From Asanoa sp040676615 (GTDB taxonomy: Bacteria; Actinomycetota; Actinomycetes; Mycobacteriales; Micromonosporaceae), in the NCBI RefSeq assembly GCF_040676615.1, contig NZ_JBFAPI010000011.1, forward strand, positions 62,001 to 126,000: 64,000 nt of DNA. Direction: 5' to 3'. Below, piece after piece: positions 16,087 to 24,285 of the stretch; position 1 is the stretch's first letter, and each line of letters opens with the position of its first letter. A program made the translations under genes and the position numbers. A model generated the notes under the pieces. It saw only the letters and a program-made list of their open reading frames with translations, had not been told where the DNA came from and did not search any database.

Positions 16087-17220
16087 TCAGCGGGTTACCC
16101 GGATCGGCATGATCAGATACCGGTATCCGGGGACGATCTCGCCGTCGTCGCCGGCGGGCGAAATCACGGCGGGTTTGAAGGCGTCGACGAAGGAGAGCAC
16201 GGCCGTCGAGGCGAGCAGGTTCTGCAGCCCGTCGATCAGGTATTGCGGGTTGAAGCCGATGGTCAGCGGCTCGCCGCTGAAGGTGGCGTCCATGGCCTCG
16301 CTGGCCCGCGCCTCCTCGCTGCCGCCGGCCTCGACGACCAGGCCGTCGGGGCCGAAGCTGAGCAGCACCGGCGTGGTGCGCTCGGCGACCAGCGCGACCC
16401 GGCGCACGACCTCGACCAGCGCCGGCACGGAGACCCGGGCCTCGGCGTTGTGGCTGGCCGGGAACAGCGAGCGCACCGGCGGGTAGTTGGCGCCGTCGAG
16501 CAGCCGGCTGGTGGTGCGTCGGGTGCCGGCCGAGAAGCCGATCATGCCCTCGCCGGCGCCGCCGTGCGCCAGGGCCATGGTGACGTCGCCGCCGAGCGGG
16601 CCGAGCGTCTTGGCGGTGTCGTTGAGCGTGCGGGCCGGCACCAGCGCGTTGATGCTGATCTCCGGGTCTTCCGGCCGCCACTCCAACTCGCGCATGGCAA
16701 GCCGGTAGCGGTCGGTGGCGAGCAGGGCGATGTTGCTGCCGCTGAGCTCCACCCGTACGCCGGTCATCATCGGCAGCGTCTCGTCACGGCCCGCGGCGAT
16801 GGCGACCTGGGCGACCGCGCTGGCGAACGTCGCGGCGTCGATCGTGCCGGCGCTGGCCGGCATCGCGGGCAGGCTCGGGTAGTCCTCCACCGGCATGGTC
16901 GGGAGGGTGAAGCGGGCACTGCCGCAGACGAGTTCGAGATGGGCACCGACGGCGGCGATGTCGACCGGCTTGCCGGGCAGCGCCTTGGTGATCTCGGCGA
17001 GCAGCCGGCCGGAGACCAGTGCGGCGCCGTCGGCGTCACCCTGGATGTCGACGGTCACCTGACTGGAGACCTCGTAGTCGAAGCCGGAGACCTCGAGCCT
17101 GCCGTCGGACACCCGCAGCATCACACCGGCGAGCACCGGGACGGACGGGCGACTCGGCAAGCTCTTCGCCGTCCACGCAACGGCGTCGGCGAGCGCGTCG
17201 CGCTCCACGCGGAACTTCAT
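16087..17220 (-). CDS. dnaN: DNA polymerase III beta subunit (sliding clamp)
   Basis: Ring clamp that tethers the polymerase to DNA. 377 residues from ATG at 17220, giving the conserved opening MKFRVERDALADAVAWTAKSL; an 18-codon upstream extension is not used. Three clamp-fold domains can be traced, ending YRYLIMPIRVTR, the typical hydrophobic-pocket C-terminus. First gene after oriC on this strand; its promoter must lie in 17221-17400. Confidence 0.98.
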   Translation of the reverse strand: MKFRVERDALADAVAWTAKSLPSRPSVPVLAGVMLRVSDGRLEVSGFDYEVSSQVTVDIQGDADGAALVSGRLLAEITKALPGKPVDIAAVGAHLELVCGSARFTLPTMPVEDYPSLPAMPASAGTIDAATFASAVAQVAIAAGRDETLPMMTGVRVELSGSNIALLATDRYRLAMRELEWRPEDPEISINALVPARTLNDTAKTLGPLGGDVTMALAHGGAGEGMIGFSAGTRRTTSRLLDGANYPPVRSLFPASHNAEARVSVPALVEVVRRVALVAERTTPVLLSFGPDGLVVEAGGSEEARASEAMDATFSGEPLTIGFNPQYLIDGLQNLLASTAVLSFVDAFKPAVISPAGDDGEIVPGYRYLIMPIRVTR

Positions 17221-18030
17221 GCGTTGCCTCCGGGTCGGCTCGGACGGGGCTGGGTCGGATGCGAGTTGCCCCACCGCACCTTAAGGCGAGGGAGGCGATG
17301 ACGTGCGCCCGGCCCCGGTGTTTCTGGCGAGGTTACGCGGGAGTGCACAAATCCCCAGACGTGATGATTGGTTTTCTTCTCTCTAAAGAGATATCTAGTC
17401 GTCTTCATAGGCCCTGTGCGAACTGTGGAGAACCGGCGTTTCCGCTGCTCAGGCATGTTATCCACCGGTGTCGAACGTGTGGAGAACGCTGCGTGTAACT
17501 CGGCCGCTCATCCACAGCCGATCGGCCGCACACAGCGACGCCGAGTTGTCCACCGGTTGTCCACGGGGTTTCCCCAGGGTTTCTCCCCAGGCGTTAGAGA
17601 TCATCTTCGGCCTTTCCCCAGAACCTTCAACACCCTCCGCACATGTGCGTCGCCGCTGTGGACGCGACGGCCGGCGTCCACAGCGCTGTCCCCAGCCTTC
17701 GTCCACAGCCTGTGTGGACATCGACGGACACGACGACCGCGCCATCCACGACGGTGGACAGCGCTTGTGGATTAGCTGTGGGAACTGTGGATGAACGCGA
17801 GTCACCTGTGTGTTCGGGGGATAACCGCTCCTTACCTGGGGAGAAACCTGGGGACGCAGACTGATCCAGACCAATCATAGTAAACAACCTAATCCGGACA
17901 ATACTGGAAACGCGGGCTGCAACGGCTTTTCCCAGTGTGGATATGGCTGGGGGTAGACGTGTGGAAAACACGGTCGGTGTGTGGATCGACGACGACCTGT
18001 GGATAACCGCTACGGGTTGTGCGCACCCGG
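17221..18030. other. oriC: Chromosomal replication origin oriC
   Basis: About 810 bases between dnaN and dnaA with roughly 18 DnaA-box-like 9-mers in both orientations. One is perfect (TGTGGATAA 17998-18006). One-mismatch boxes: 17424-17432, 17458-17466, 17478-17486, 17508-17516, 17766-17774, 17786-17794, 17936-17944, 17960-17968. Weaker TTGTCCACC/G boxes at 17546 and 17557 and several GTCCACA/TGTGGAC cores at 17656-17757. Two AT-richer stretches, 17361-17400 (next to dnaN) and 17871-17910 (between the main box clusters), are candidate unwinding elements. No protein gene is convincing. Confidence 0.93.
17361..17400. other. AT-rich stretch in oriC, candidate unwinding element near dnaN
   Basis: About 62% A+T in a region otherwise near 70% G+C, including GGTTTTCTTCTCTC and AAAGAGATATCTAG. 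In mycobacteria and streptomycetes the low-GC stretch is also inside the dnaA-dnaN spacer. A second stretch of equal AT content is at 17871-17910. Confidence 0.45.
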
Positions 18031-18069
18031 GTACGGTCAGCCGACCCCTGACGCCGGGGTCGGCCGTAC
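18031..18069 (-). terminator. Hairpin terminator after dnaA
   Basis: Inner arms GCCGACCCC (18040-18048) and GGGGTCGGC (18056-18064), outer GTACGG/CCGTAC. Lies 12 bases past the dnaA stop, shielding oriC from dnaA transcription. Confidence 0.6.
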
Positions 18070-18080
18070 ACCCAATGGGG

Positions 18081-20096
18081 TCAGGAGTTCTGCTTGATCC
18101 GGTTCGTCAGCTCGGCGATCTGGTTGTAGAGCGAGCGACGCTCCGCCATCTGCTGGCGGATCTTCCGGTCTGCGTGCATCACCGTGGTGTGGTCGCGGCC
18201 GCCGAACGCCTGCCCGATCCGGGGCAGCGACAGGTCGGTCAGCTCACGGCAGAGATACATCGCCACCTGGCGGGCGTTGACCAGCACCCGCGAGCGGGAG
18301 TGGCCGCGGAGGTCTTCGAGCGAGACGCCGAAGTAGTCGGCCGTCGAGACCATGATCTGGTCGGCCGTGATCTCCGGGCCCGAGCCGTCGGGGATGAAGT
18401 CGCGCAGCACTTCTTCGGCGATCGCGAGTTCGACCGGCGAACGGGTCAGCGACGCGAACGCGGTCACCCGGATCAGCGCACCCTCGAGCTCGCGGATCGA
18501 GTTGGCGATCCGCGACGCGATGAACTCGAGCACGTCCGGCGGCGCGTAGAGCCGTTCCTGCGCCGCCTTCTTCTGCAGGATCGCGATCCGCGTCTCGAGG
18601 TCGGGCGGCTGGATGTCGGCGAGCAGGCCCCACTCGAACCGGGTGCGCAGCCGATCCTCCAATGTGGCCAGCTGCTTCGGCGAACGGTCGGACGTGATGA
18701 CGATCTGCTTGTTGGCGTTGTGCAGCGTATTGAAGGTGTGGAAGAACTCCTCCTGGGTCCGCTCGCGGTTCTCCAGGAACTGGATGTCGTCGATCAGCAG
18801 GATGTCGACGTCGCGGTAGCGGCGCTGGAACGCACTGGTCTTGTCGTCGCGCAGCGAGTTGATGAAGTCGTTGGTGAACTCTTCGGTCGAGACGTAGCGC
18901 ACCGACCGCGCGTTGCCCAGCGTCGTGGCGTAGTGGCCGATCGCGTGCAACAGGTGCGTCTTGCCCAACCCGGAACTGCCGTAGATGAACAGCGGGTTGT
19001 AGGCCTTCGCCGGCGACTCGGCGACCGCGACCGACGCCGCGTGCGCGAACCGGTTGGACGAGCCGATGACGAACGTCTCGAACATGTATTTCGGGTTGAG
19101 CCGGTTGCCGCCGCCGTCGGCGCTGGCGCGGCGGTCGTCGCGGCGGCCGGGCCCGCTGTCGGAGCCGCTGTCGCGGCGCATCGGCTGGGTCGGCGGTTCG
19201 TCGAACTGACCGCCGCCCCGGTTGTCGCCGCCCCGGCCGTCGCGGGTGTCCCGGTCCCCGGCGCCCGCGCGGAACGTGGGTGGCGGTTCAGAGCGCTGCT
19301 GGTACGCCGCCGGCGTGCCGTAGGTCGTGCCGGCCGCGGTGTAGGTCGGTGGCGGCGCGGGCGGGTAGGGCGTCGCGAACAGCGCGTCCTGGCGGTCGTG
19401 GTCGCGGTCGACGTCACGGGGCTGGGGGTTGGCCGCGGGCGACGGCGGGCGGGCCTTGCCGACCGCACCGGTGCGCGCCGGTGCGGCGGGGCTGGTCGGC
19501 GCGGCCGCAGGTGGCGGGTCGAGCGGCGGGTTGGGTTTGGGCTGGATGATGCTGTGCAGGGCGGTCGGCGCGTTCAGTGCGCTGATCGGCGCGGGCGCGG
19601 GGGTGCCGCTGGCCGGTGCGGGGTTGCCGGTGGGCGCGGGACTGCCGGCCGGCGGTGGCGGGGTGGCCTGCCGGGGCGCCTGAGCCGGGCTCGGCCGCGG
19701 CTGCTCGACCGGCGCCGCCTCGACCTGCTGCTCGGTGTCGGACGCGGTGCTGCGCTGGTGTGGCGGGAAGGCGGTGGCGGCGTAGCTCTCCGGCGCGCCG
19801 GTGTAGACGGTGCCGCCCGGGCGGCTCTGGCCGTCTTCCGGCGGGCGGACGGTGACCGCGACCTGGATCGCGCGCCCCATCCGGCGGGAGAGCGCCTCGG
19901 TGATCGCCGGTCGCAGCCGGGACTCGATGACGTCGCGGGTGAACGCGTCGGGCACGGAGAGCAGCGCGGTGTCTTCGACGATCGCGCGGAGCCGGGTCAG
20001 CCGGAGGTAGGCGCGTTGCTGGGCGGAGACGATCTCGTCCGCGAGTTCATCTGTCGCCGCCATCCAGACGCCGGCGAGATCGATCGTCTCGGACAC
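18081..20096 (-). CDS. dnaA: Chromosomal replication initiator protein DnaA
   Basis: AAA+ initiator that binds DnaA boxes and melts oriC. 671 residues from GTG at 20096. Domain I about 1-90; domain II is a very long Pro/Ala/Gly/Asp-rich linker (about 90-330); domain III has Walker A GSSGLGKTH at 373-381, Walker B ILLIDDIQFLE, and arginine-finger region; domain IV carries RSRVLVNARQVAMYLCREL and the box-recognition segment FGGRDHTTVMHA. Linker length of ~240 is long even for actinomycetes. Flanked by DnaA boxes on both sides, which suggests autoregulation. Confidence 0.98.
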   Translation of the reverse strand: MSETIDLAGVWMAATDELADEIVSAQQRAYLRLTRLRAIVEDTALLSVPDAFTRDVIESRLRPAITEALSRRMGRAIQVAVTVRPPEDGQSRPGGTVYTGAPESYAATAFPPHQRSTASDTEQQVEAAPVEQPRPSPAQAPRQATPPPPAGSPAPTGNPAPASGTPAPAPISALNAPTALHSIIQPKPNPPLDPPPAAAPTSPAAPARTGAVGKARPPSPAANPQPRDVDRDHDRQDALFATPYPPAPPPTYTAAGTTYGTPAAYQQRSEPPPTFRAGAGDRDTRDGRGGDNRGGGQFDEPPTQPMRRDSGSDSGPGRRDDRRASADGGGNRLNPKYMFETFVIGSSNRFAHAASVAVAESPAKAYNPLFIYGSSGLGKTHLLHAIGHYATTLGNARSVRYVSTEEFTNDFINSLRDDKTSAFQRRYRDVDILLIDDIQFLENRERTQEEFFHTFNTLHNANKQIVITSDRSPKQLATLEDRLRTRFEWGLLADIQPPDLETRIAILQKKAAQERLYAPPDVLEFIASRIANSIRELEGALIRVTAFASLTRSPVELAIAEEVLRDFIPDGSGPEITADQIMVSTADYFGVSLEDLRGHSRSRVLVNARQVAMYLCRELTDLSLPRIGQAFGGRDHTTVMHADRKIRQQMAERRSLYNQIAELTNRIKQNS

Positions 20097-20711
20097 CCCG
20101 TTGCCACCCCCCTCGCTTCATGTGCTCGGTCGAGACGGGCCAGCCCACCCGCCGTGACCTGGCACAACCCCCGCGTACGGGTGGCCGGCCCGATCGCTGT
20201 CCACAAGTTGTCCACAGCCTGTGTGCTGGCCGATCGTGGCGCCATACCTATACGAACTGACGACCCCGGGCTCAGCCGATCCGGCATCGGTGTGACTACA
20301 CCGTGCCGAACGATTGACTACCTCGCCCGGTTTTGCCCCATATGGCAGCCGTGAGCCCCCCAGATCGCCGACCAGCAACCCGGCACGCTAACAGCGTTGT
20401 CCACACCCCTACAACCGTTGTCCACAGAACTGCCTTCTCGGGATACGCGAAAGGGGGCAGCGACGGCTGCGTCGAAGCGCTCGCTGCCTGCGTGGACGCG
20501 CCCTCTGCCGGTGTTTGACGGTCGTTGCGTGCGTGCGTAGGCTTGAGCGGCCGCTCCGTCGCCCTCTGGTAGGGTGGCGGGTGTTTGCTGCGCGGGTCGA
20601 CGTTGACCGTCAAACACCCGTCGTCCACGCCCGCTCACGCGGAGCGCGCCGTGCACAGACCACCACACGACCGGCCCGACCCTGGGGCCGCCCGACGACG
20701 GAGAGCCTGAC
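20097..20711. promoter_or_regulatory. dnaA-rpmH divergent regulatory region with DnaA boxes
   Basis: 615 bases without a gene. Three TTGTCCACA boxes (one mismatch from consensus) at 20208-20216, 20397-20405 and 20418-20426, all in the same orientation, with a further GTCCACA at 20199-20205. They lie upstream of dnaA. The rpmH side holds a 14-bp inverted repeat (separate entry). Promoters for both directions should lie here. Confidence 0.75.
20510..20618. promoter_or_regulatory. Long-spaced inverted repeat upstream of rpmH
   Basis: GGTGTTTGACGGTC (20510-20523) and its exact complement GACCGTCAAACACC (20605-20618), 81 bases apart. The right arm ends 93 bases before the rpmH start. A partial third copy GGTGTTTGC begins at 20579. 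TTGAC-like cores within the arms could also act as -35 elements. Confidence 0.55.
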
Positions 20712-20849
20712 GTGAGCAAGCGCACCTTCCAGCCGAACAACCGCCGGCGTGCCAAGACCCACGGCTTCCGGCTGCGCATGCGCACCCGCGCCGGCCGCGC
20801 GATCCTCTCCGCCCGTCGGGCCAAGGGTCGCAAGGAGCTGTCGGCCTGA
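20712..20849 (+). CDS. rpmH: 50S ribosomal protein L34
   Basis: Small basic ribosomal protein, 45 residues, GTG start. Sequence SKRTFQPNNRRRAKTHGFR and MRTRAGRAILSARRAKGRK match L34 throughout. Too short for usual ORF length limits. First gene of the rpmH-rnpA-yidD-yidC-khpB-rsmG cluster, reading away from dnaA. Confidence 0.98.
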   Translation: MSKRTFQPNNRRRAKTHGFRLRMRTRAGRAILSARRAKGRKELSA

Positions 20850-20879
20850 GTCCGGCACCAGGATGGAAGTAGGGCTGCG

Positions 20880-21257
20880 ATGCTGCCCGCCGCGCAGCGC
20901 CTCCGGCGCCGCGACGAGTTCACCACCGCCGTTCGCGGCGGCCGCCGAGCCGGCCGCGGCGCTGTGGTCGTCCACCTGACCCTTCCGTCCTCGCACCCGC
21001 ACGACCCCGACCAGCCGGCGTCCGCCGCAGCACCACAACCGGCGCGCGCCGGCTTCGTCGTGTCCAAGGCCGTCGGCGGTGCCGTGGTCCGCAACCAGGT
21101 CAAGCGCCGGCTGCGGCACCTGTCCCGGGAGCGGCTGGCCACGTTGCCCGCCGGCTCGACGCTGGTGGTGCGGGCGCTGCCCCAGGCCGCCGACCGTTCC
21201 TACCAGCGGCTCGGTGTCGATCTCGACAAGGCGATCGCCGCCGCACGGGGGGTGTGA
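20880..21257 (+). CDS. rnpA: Ribonuclease P protein component
   Basis: Protein cofactor of RNase P, which trims tRNA 5' leaders. 125 residues. Opens MLPAAQRLRRRDEF; contains the conserved RNR-type motif VVRNQVKRRLRHL. Middle section carries a His/Asp/Pro-rich insertion (SSHPHDPDQPASAAAPQ). Thirty bases after rpmH; its stop TGA sits a few bases before the yidD start. Confidence 0.96.
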   Translation: MLPAAQRLRRRDEFTTAVRGGRRAGRGAVVVHLTLPSSHPHDPDQPASAAAPQPARAGFVVSKAVGGAVVRNQVKRRLRHLSRERLATLPAGSTLVVRALPQAADRSYQRLGVDLDKAIAAARGV

Positions 21258-21261
21258 TGTG

Positions 21262-21570
21262 GTGAGTTCACAGGAAACCATCAGCAACACGACACCCAAG
21301 AACATCAGCATCCCCGCCCGCGTACTGGCTTTTTGCATCATCGCGTACCGTCGTTGGATAAGCCCGGCACTGCCGGCTCGCTGTCGGTTCTATCCGTCAT
21401 GTAGCGCTTACGGCCTCGAGGCTGTGTCGCGGCACGGCGCGATTCGCGGAACCGGTCTGACGATCTGGCGGCTGCTGCGCTGCCACCCCTTCCACCCCGG
21501 TGGCTACGACCCGGTGCCGGAACCGCGTCGTCGTCGCCCCGCCAACACGGCGGAACCCCTGGCCGAGTGA
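21262..21570 (+). CDS. yidD: Membrane protein insertion efficiency factor YidD
   Basis: Small membrane-associated helper of YidC-dependent insertion. 102 residues from GTG at 21262; a GTG one codon earlier (21259) is equally possible and GGGGGG at 21247-21252 serves either. The YidD core is clear: YRRWISPALP, CRFYPSCSAYGLEA with the conserved cysteines, and RLLRCHPFHPGGYDPVP. Between rnpA and yidC, as in most bacteria. Confidence 0.95.
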   Translation: MSSQETISNTTPKNISIPARVLAFCIIAYRRWISPALPARCRFYPSCSAYGLEAVSRHGAIRGTGLTIWRLLRCHPFHPGGYDPVPEPRRRRPANTAEPLAE

Positions 21571-21582
21571 CAGGAGCCCTTG

Positions 21583-22713
21583 GTGCACATCAGTCTTGAC
21601 TGGATCTACTGGGCGATCTCGTGGATCCTGCTGCGCTGGCACGGGGTGTGGGATGCCATCGGTGTGCCGGATCACGCGGTGCTCGGCACCACCTGGTCCT
21701 GGATCCTGGCGATCTTCTTCCTGGTCGTCACGGTCCGCGTGATCCTCTTCCCGATCTTCGTCAAACAGATCAAGTCGCAACGCGCGATGCAGGCCCTGCA
21801 GCCGAAGGTCAAAGAACTGCAGGAGAAGCACAAGGGCGACCGGGAAACGCTCCAAAAAGAGATCATGGAGCTCTACCGGACCGAGAAGGCCAACCCGCTC
21901 ATGGGCTGCCTTCCGATGTTCCTGCAGATTCCGGTCTTCCTCGGCCTCTTCCACGTGCTGAAACGCGTCAACCCGAACAACCAGCTCAAGGAGCTGTACG
22001 GGTGGACCGCGCAACAGTTCGACAGCGCCTCGCACGCGACGCTGTTCACCGCACCCATCTCCGGTCGGTTCGGCTCGAGCGCTTCGGAGCTCGCCGTCCT
22101 CGACTCGAGCGTCACCACGGTCAAGATCATCGCGGCCATCCTGGTCGCCATCATGATCACGACGACCTACCTGACCAGCCGCCAGATGATCCTCAAGACC
22201 GGCTGGGCCGAAGACCCGCAGCAGCGGATGCTGCAGCGGATCATGCTCTACGGCATCCCGGCGTCGCTGCTGATCTCCGGTGCGATCTTCCCGATCGGCG
22301 TGATCATCTACTGGGTCACCAACAACCTGTTCACCCTGGCCCAGCAGCAGTGGGTGTTGCGCAAGTTCCCGCCACCGGCGGTCAGCAAGGCCAACCTGCC
22401 CAGCCGCTACTCCGAGGCGGGCGAGAAGGCCCGGGCCGCCGCGGCCGCCCGCGAGGCCCAGCCGAAGTCCGGTGGCCTGCTCAGCCGGCTCACCGACGCC
22501 GCCAAGTCGGCTGCCGTGCCGCAGCCGGGCGCGACCGCCAAGCCGGTCGGCAAGAGCGCTACCAACGGCAAGCCCGCCCGCCAGGGCTCGAAGCCCAACG
22601 GCAAGCAGCCGGAGGCCAAGCCCGCGGTCGATGGCAAGGCGCTCGCACCCAAGCCCGGTGCCAAACCGGTCAATCCGAAAAAGGGCGGCCCCCGCCCCGC
22701 CAAACGTCGATAA
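21583..22713 (+). CDS. yidC: Membrane protein insertase YidC
   Basis: Inserts and folds inner-membrane proteins. 376 residues from GTG at 21583 (TTG at 21580 possible), with CAGGAG upstream. Gram-positive form without the large periplasmic domain: five helices, first near WSWILAIFFLVVTVRVILFPIFV, conserved MQALQPKVKELQEKHKGD loop, NPLMGCLPMFLQIPVFLGLF. The C-tail of ~90 residues is Lys/Ala/Pro-rich (ending KKGGPRPAKRR), suited to ribosome contact. Confidence 0.96.
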   Translation: MHISLDWIYWAISWILLRWHGVWDAIGVPDHAVLGTTWSWILAIFFLVVTVRVILFPIFVKQIKSQRAMQALQPKVKELQEKHKGDRETLQKEIMELYRTEKANPLMGCLPMFLQIPVFLGLFHVLKRVNPNNQLKELYGWTAQQFDSASHATLFTAPISGRFGSSASELAVLDSSVTTVKIIAAILVAIMITTTYLTSRQMILKTGWAEDPQQRMLQRIMLYGIPASLLISGAIFPIGVIIYWVTNNLFTLAQQQWVLRKFPPPAVSKANLPSRYSEAGEKARAAAAAREAQPKSGGLLSRLTDAAKSAAVPQPGATAKPVGKSATNGKPARQGSKPNGKQPEAKPAVDGKALAPKPGAKPVNPKKGGPRPAKRR

Positions 22714-22718
22714 GCGCG

Positions 22719-22745
22719 GCGGCCGGCGACTCCTCCGCCGGCCGC
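22719..22745 (+). terminator. Hairpin after yidC
   Basis: Ten-bp arms GCGGCCGGCG (22719-22728) and CGCCGGCCGC (22736-22745). A second, imperfect hairpin follows at about 22763-22800. May attenuate read-through into khpB rather than end the operon. Confidence 0.5.
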
Positions 22746-22847
22746 GCCTGGCGACACCCATACGTGCCCGGCCCGGTGACCTCGCTCACCGGCCCGGGCT
22801 GACCAGCGGACCCAGTGGTCCGGCGAGAGACATACGGAGATGACACC

Positions 22848-23483
22848 GTGACCGACACCAGCATCCCCCGCACCGACAAGCCCTTCGACGAGGAGAACGA
22901 CGAGGCTGCCGCGCGTGTGGACGAGGCCGAGCCGGCCGAGGACGACGAAGCGGTCGACGACGAGGGCGAAGAGGACGAGGACGCGTCGGACTCCGCGGTC
23001 GCGGAGACCAAGGAGACCAGCGACAACGACCTGTTCCGGCAGAGCGAGATCGCCGCGGACTACGTCGAGGGCCTGCTCGACATCCTCGACTACGACGGCG
23101 ACATCGACGAACTGGTGTCCGCCGGCCGCCCGGTCGTCGAGGTGGTCGGCGGTCGGCTCCAGCCGCTGGTCGGCCAGCGCGGCGCCACGCTGGAGGCGCT
23201 CCAGGAACTGACCCGACTGGCGGTCTTCCGCGAGACGGGCTCGCCGAGCCGGCTGTTGCTCGACGTGGGCGGTTACCGCGCCAACCGGCGCAAGGAACTG
23301 GCGGCCGTGGCCAAGAACGCGGTCGAGAAGGTCAAGGAATACGGCGAGGCCGTACGCCTGGAGCCGATGTCGGCGTTCGAGCGCAAGTGCGTACACGATG
23401 TGGTCAACGCTCTCGCCGGTGTCGAAAGTGAGTCCGAGGGCGTCGAGCCGCACCGTCGCATCATCGTGCGGCCGGTTTCGTGA
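22848..23483 (+). CDS. khpB: RNA-binding protein KhpB/Jag (KH and R3H domains)
   Basis: RNA-binding protein of the SpoIIIJ-associated Jag family. 211 residues from GTG at 22848, with GGAG eight bases before; the longer in-frame start lacks a site. N-terminal ~65 residues are highly acidic (runs of E and D). KH domain with GRLQPLVGQRGATLEALQ; R3H domain with MSAFERKCVHDVV and closing PHRRIIVRPVS. Standard place between yidC and rsmG. The Jag_N domain of firmicutes is absent, as usual in actinobacteria. Confidence 0.94.
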   Translation: MTDTSIPRTDKPFDEENDEAAARVDEAEPAEDDEAVDDEGEEDEDASDSAVAETKETSDNDLFRQSEIAADYVEGLLDILDYDGDIDELVSAGRPVVEVVGGRLQPLVGQRGATLEALQELTRLAVFRETGSPSRLLLDVGGYRANRRKELAAVAKNAVEKVKEYGEAVRLEPMSAFERKCVHDVVNALAGVESESEGVEPHRRIIVRPVS

Positions 23484-23510
23484 CGCGGGCCGCGCGCGGC
23501 GCGGCGGCTT

Positions 23511-23538
23511 CGGCCCGGGCGGATGACCGCCCGGGCCG
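23511..23538 (+). terminator. Perfect hairpin between khpB and rsmG
   Basis: Twelve-bp arms CGGCCCGGGCGG (23511-23522) and CCGCCCGGGCCG (23527-23538), ATGA loop, followed by TTCC. Terminator or attenuator 28 bases past the khpB stop and 22 before rsmG. Confidence 0.6.
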
Positions 23539-23559
23539 TTCCATGCCGGGGGTCTGTCG

Positions 23560-24285
23560 ATGAGTTCTGCTGTTCCCCCCGCCGCTTCCGTGCTCTTCGG
23601 CGAGCGGCTGCCGCTGGCGTCGCGCTACGCCGAACTGCTCGTCACCGACGGCGTGGTGCGCGGCCTGATCGGCCCGCGCGAGGCACCGCGGATCTGGGAC
23701 CGCCACCTGCTCAACTGCGCGACAATGTCCGAATTGATCCCGTCCGGCGCTTCGGTGGTTGACGTGGGGTCTGGGGCGGGTTTGCCCGGTATCGTGCTTG
23801 CGGTGGCGCGACCGGACCTGTCCATGGTCCTGGTCGAGCCACTGGCACGACGGACCGCCTTCCTGGCGGAAGTGGTGGCTTCGCTCGGCCTGGACGACAC
23901 CGTGACGGTCGTCCGCGGCCGAGCCGAGGAGGTACGGGACGCCCTCGTCCCGGCCGACGTGGTCACCGCTCGGGCGGTCGCGCCGCTCGACCGGCTCGCC
24001 GGCTGGTGTCTCCCCCTCACCGCACCCGGCGGACGGCTGCTCGCCCTCAAGGGCGCGTCGGCCTCCGACGAGGTCGCGGAACACCAGACCGCGATCGGTC
24101 GACTGGGCGGAGCCACGCCGGTCGTACGGCATTGCGGGGTCGGCCTGGTCGACCCGCCGACGACCGTCGTGGAAATCGTCCGCGAGCGCGTCGTCGCGCC
24201 GGCAAATCCTCGGCCGGCAGGCCGAGGCGGTCGCCGTCCGACCTCGGACGGTGGCGGAGGTCGCGGGAGATCGCGGAGGGGATAG
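23560..24285 (+). CDS. rsmG: 16S rRNA (guanine527-N7)-methyltransferase RsmG
   Basis: Methylates G527 of 16S rRNA using S-adenosylmethionine. 241 residues. SAM motif VVDVGSGAGLPGIVLA near 68-83, then LVEPLARRTAFLAEV and TARAVAPLDRLAGW, LALKGASASDE. The last ~30 residues are Gly/Arg-rich (GRGGRRPTSDGGGGRGRSRRG), a tail not needed for the fold. Its TAG stop is followed immediately by the ATG of the repeat-rich frame at 24286. Confidence 0.96.
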   Translation: MSSAVPPAASVLFGERLPLASRYAELLVTDGVVRGLIGPREAPRIWDRHLLNCATMSELIPSGASVVDVGSGAGLPGIVLAVARPDLSMVLVEPLARRTAFLAEVVASLGLDDTVTVVRGRAEEVRDALVPADVVTARAVAPLDRLAGWCLPLTAPGGRLLALKGASASDEVAEHQTAIGRLGGATPVVRHCGVGLVDPPTTVVEIVRERVVAPANPRPAGRGGRRPTSDGGGGRGRSRRG

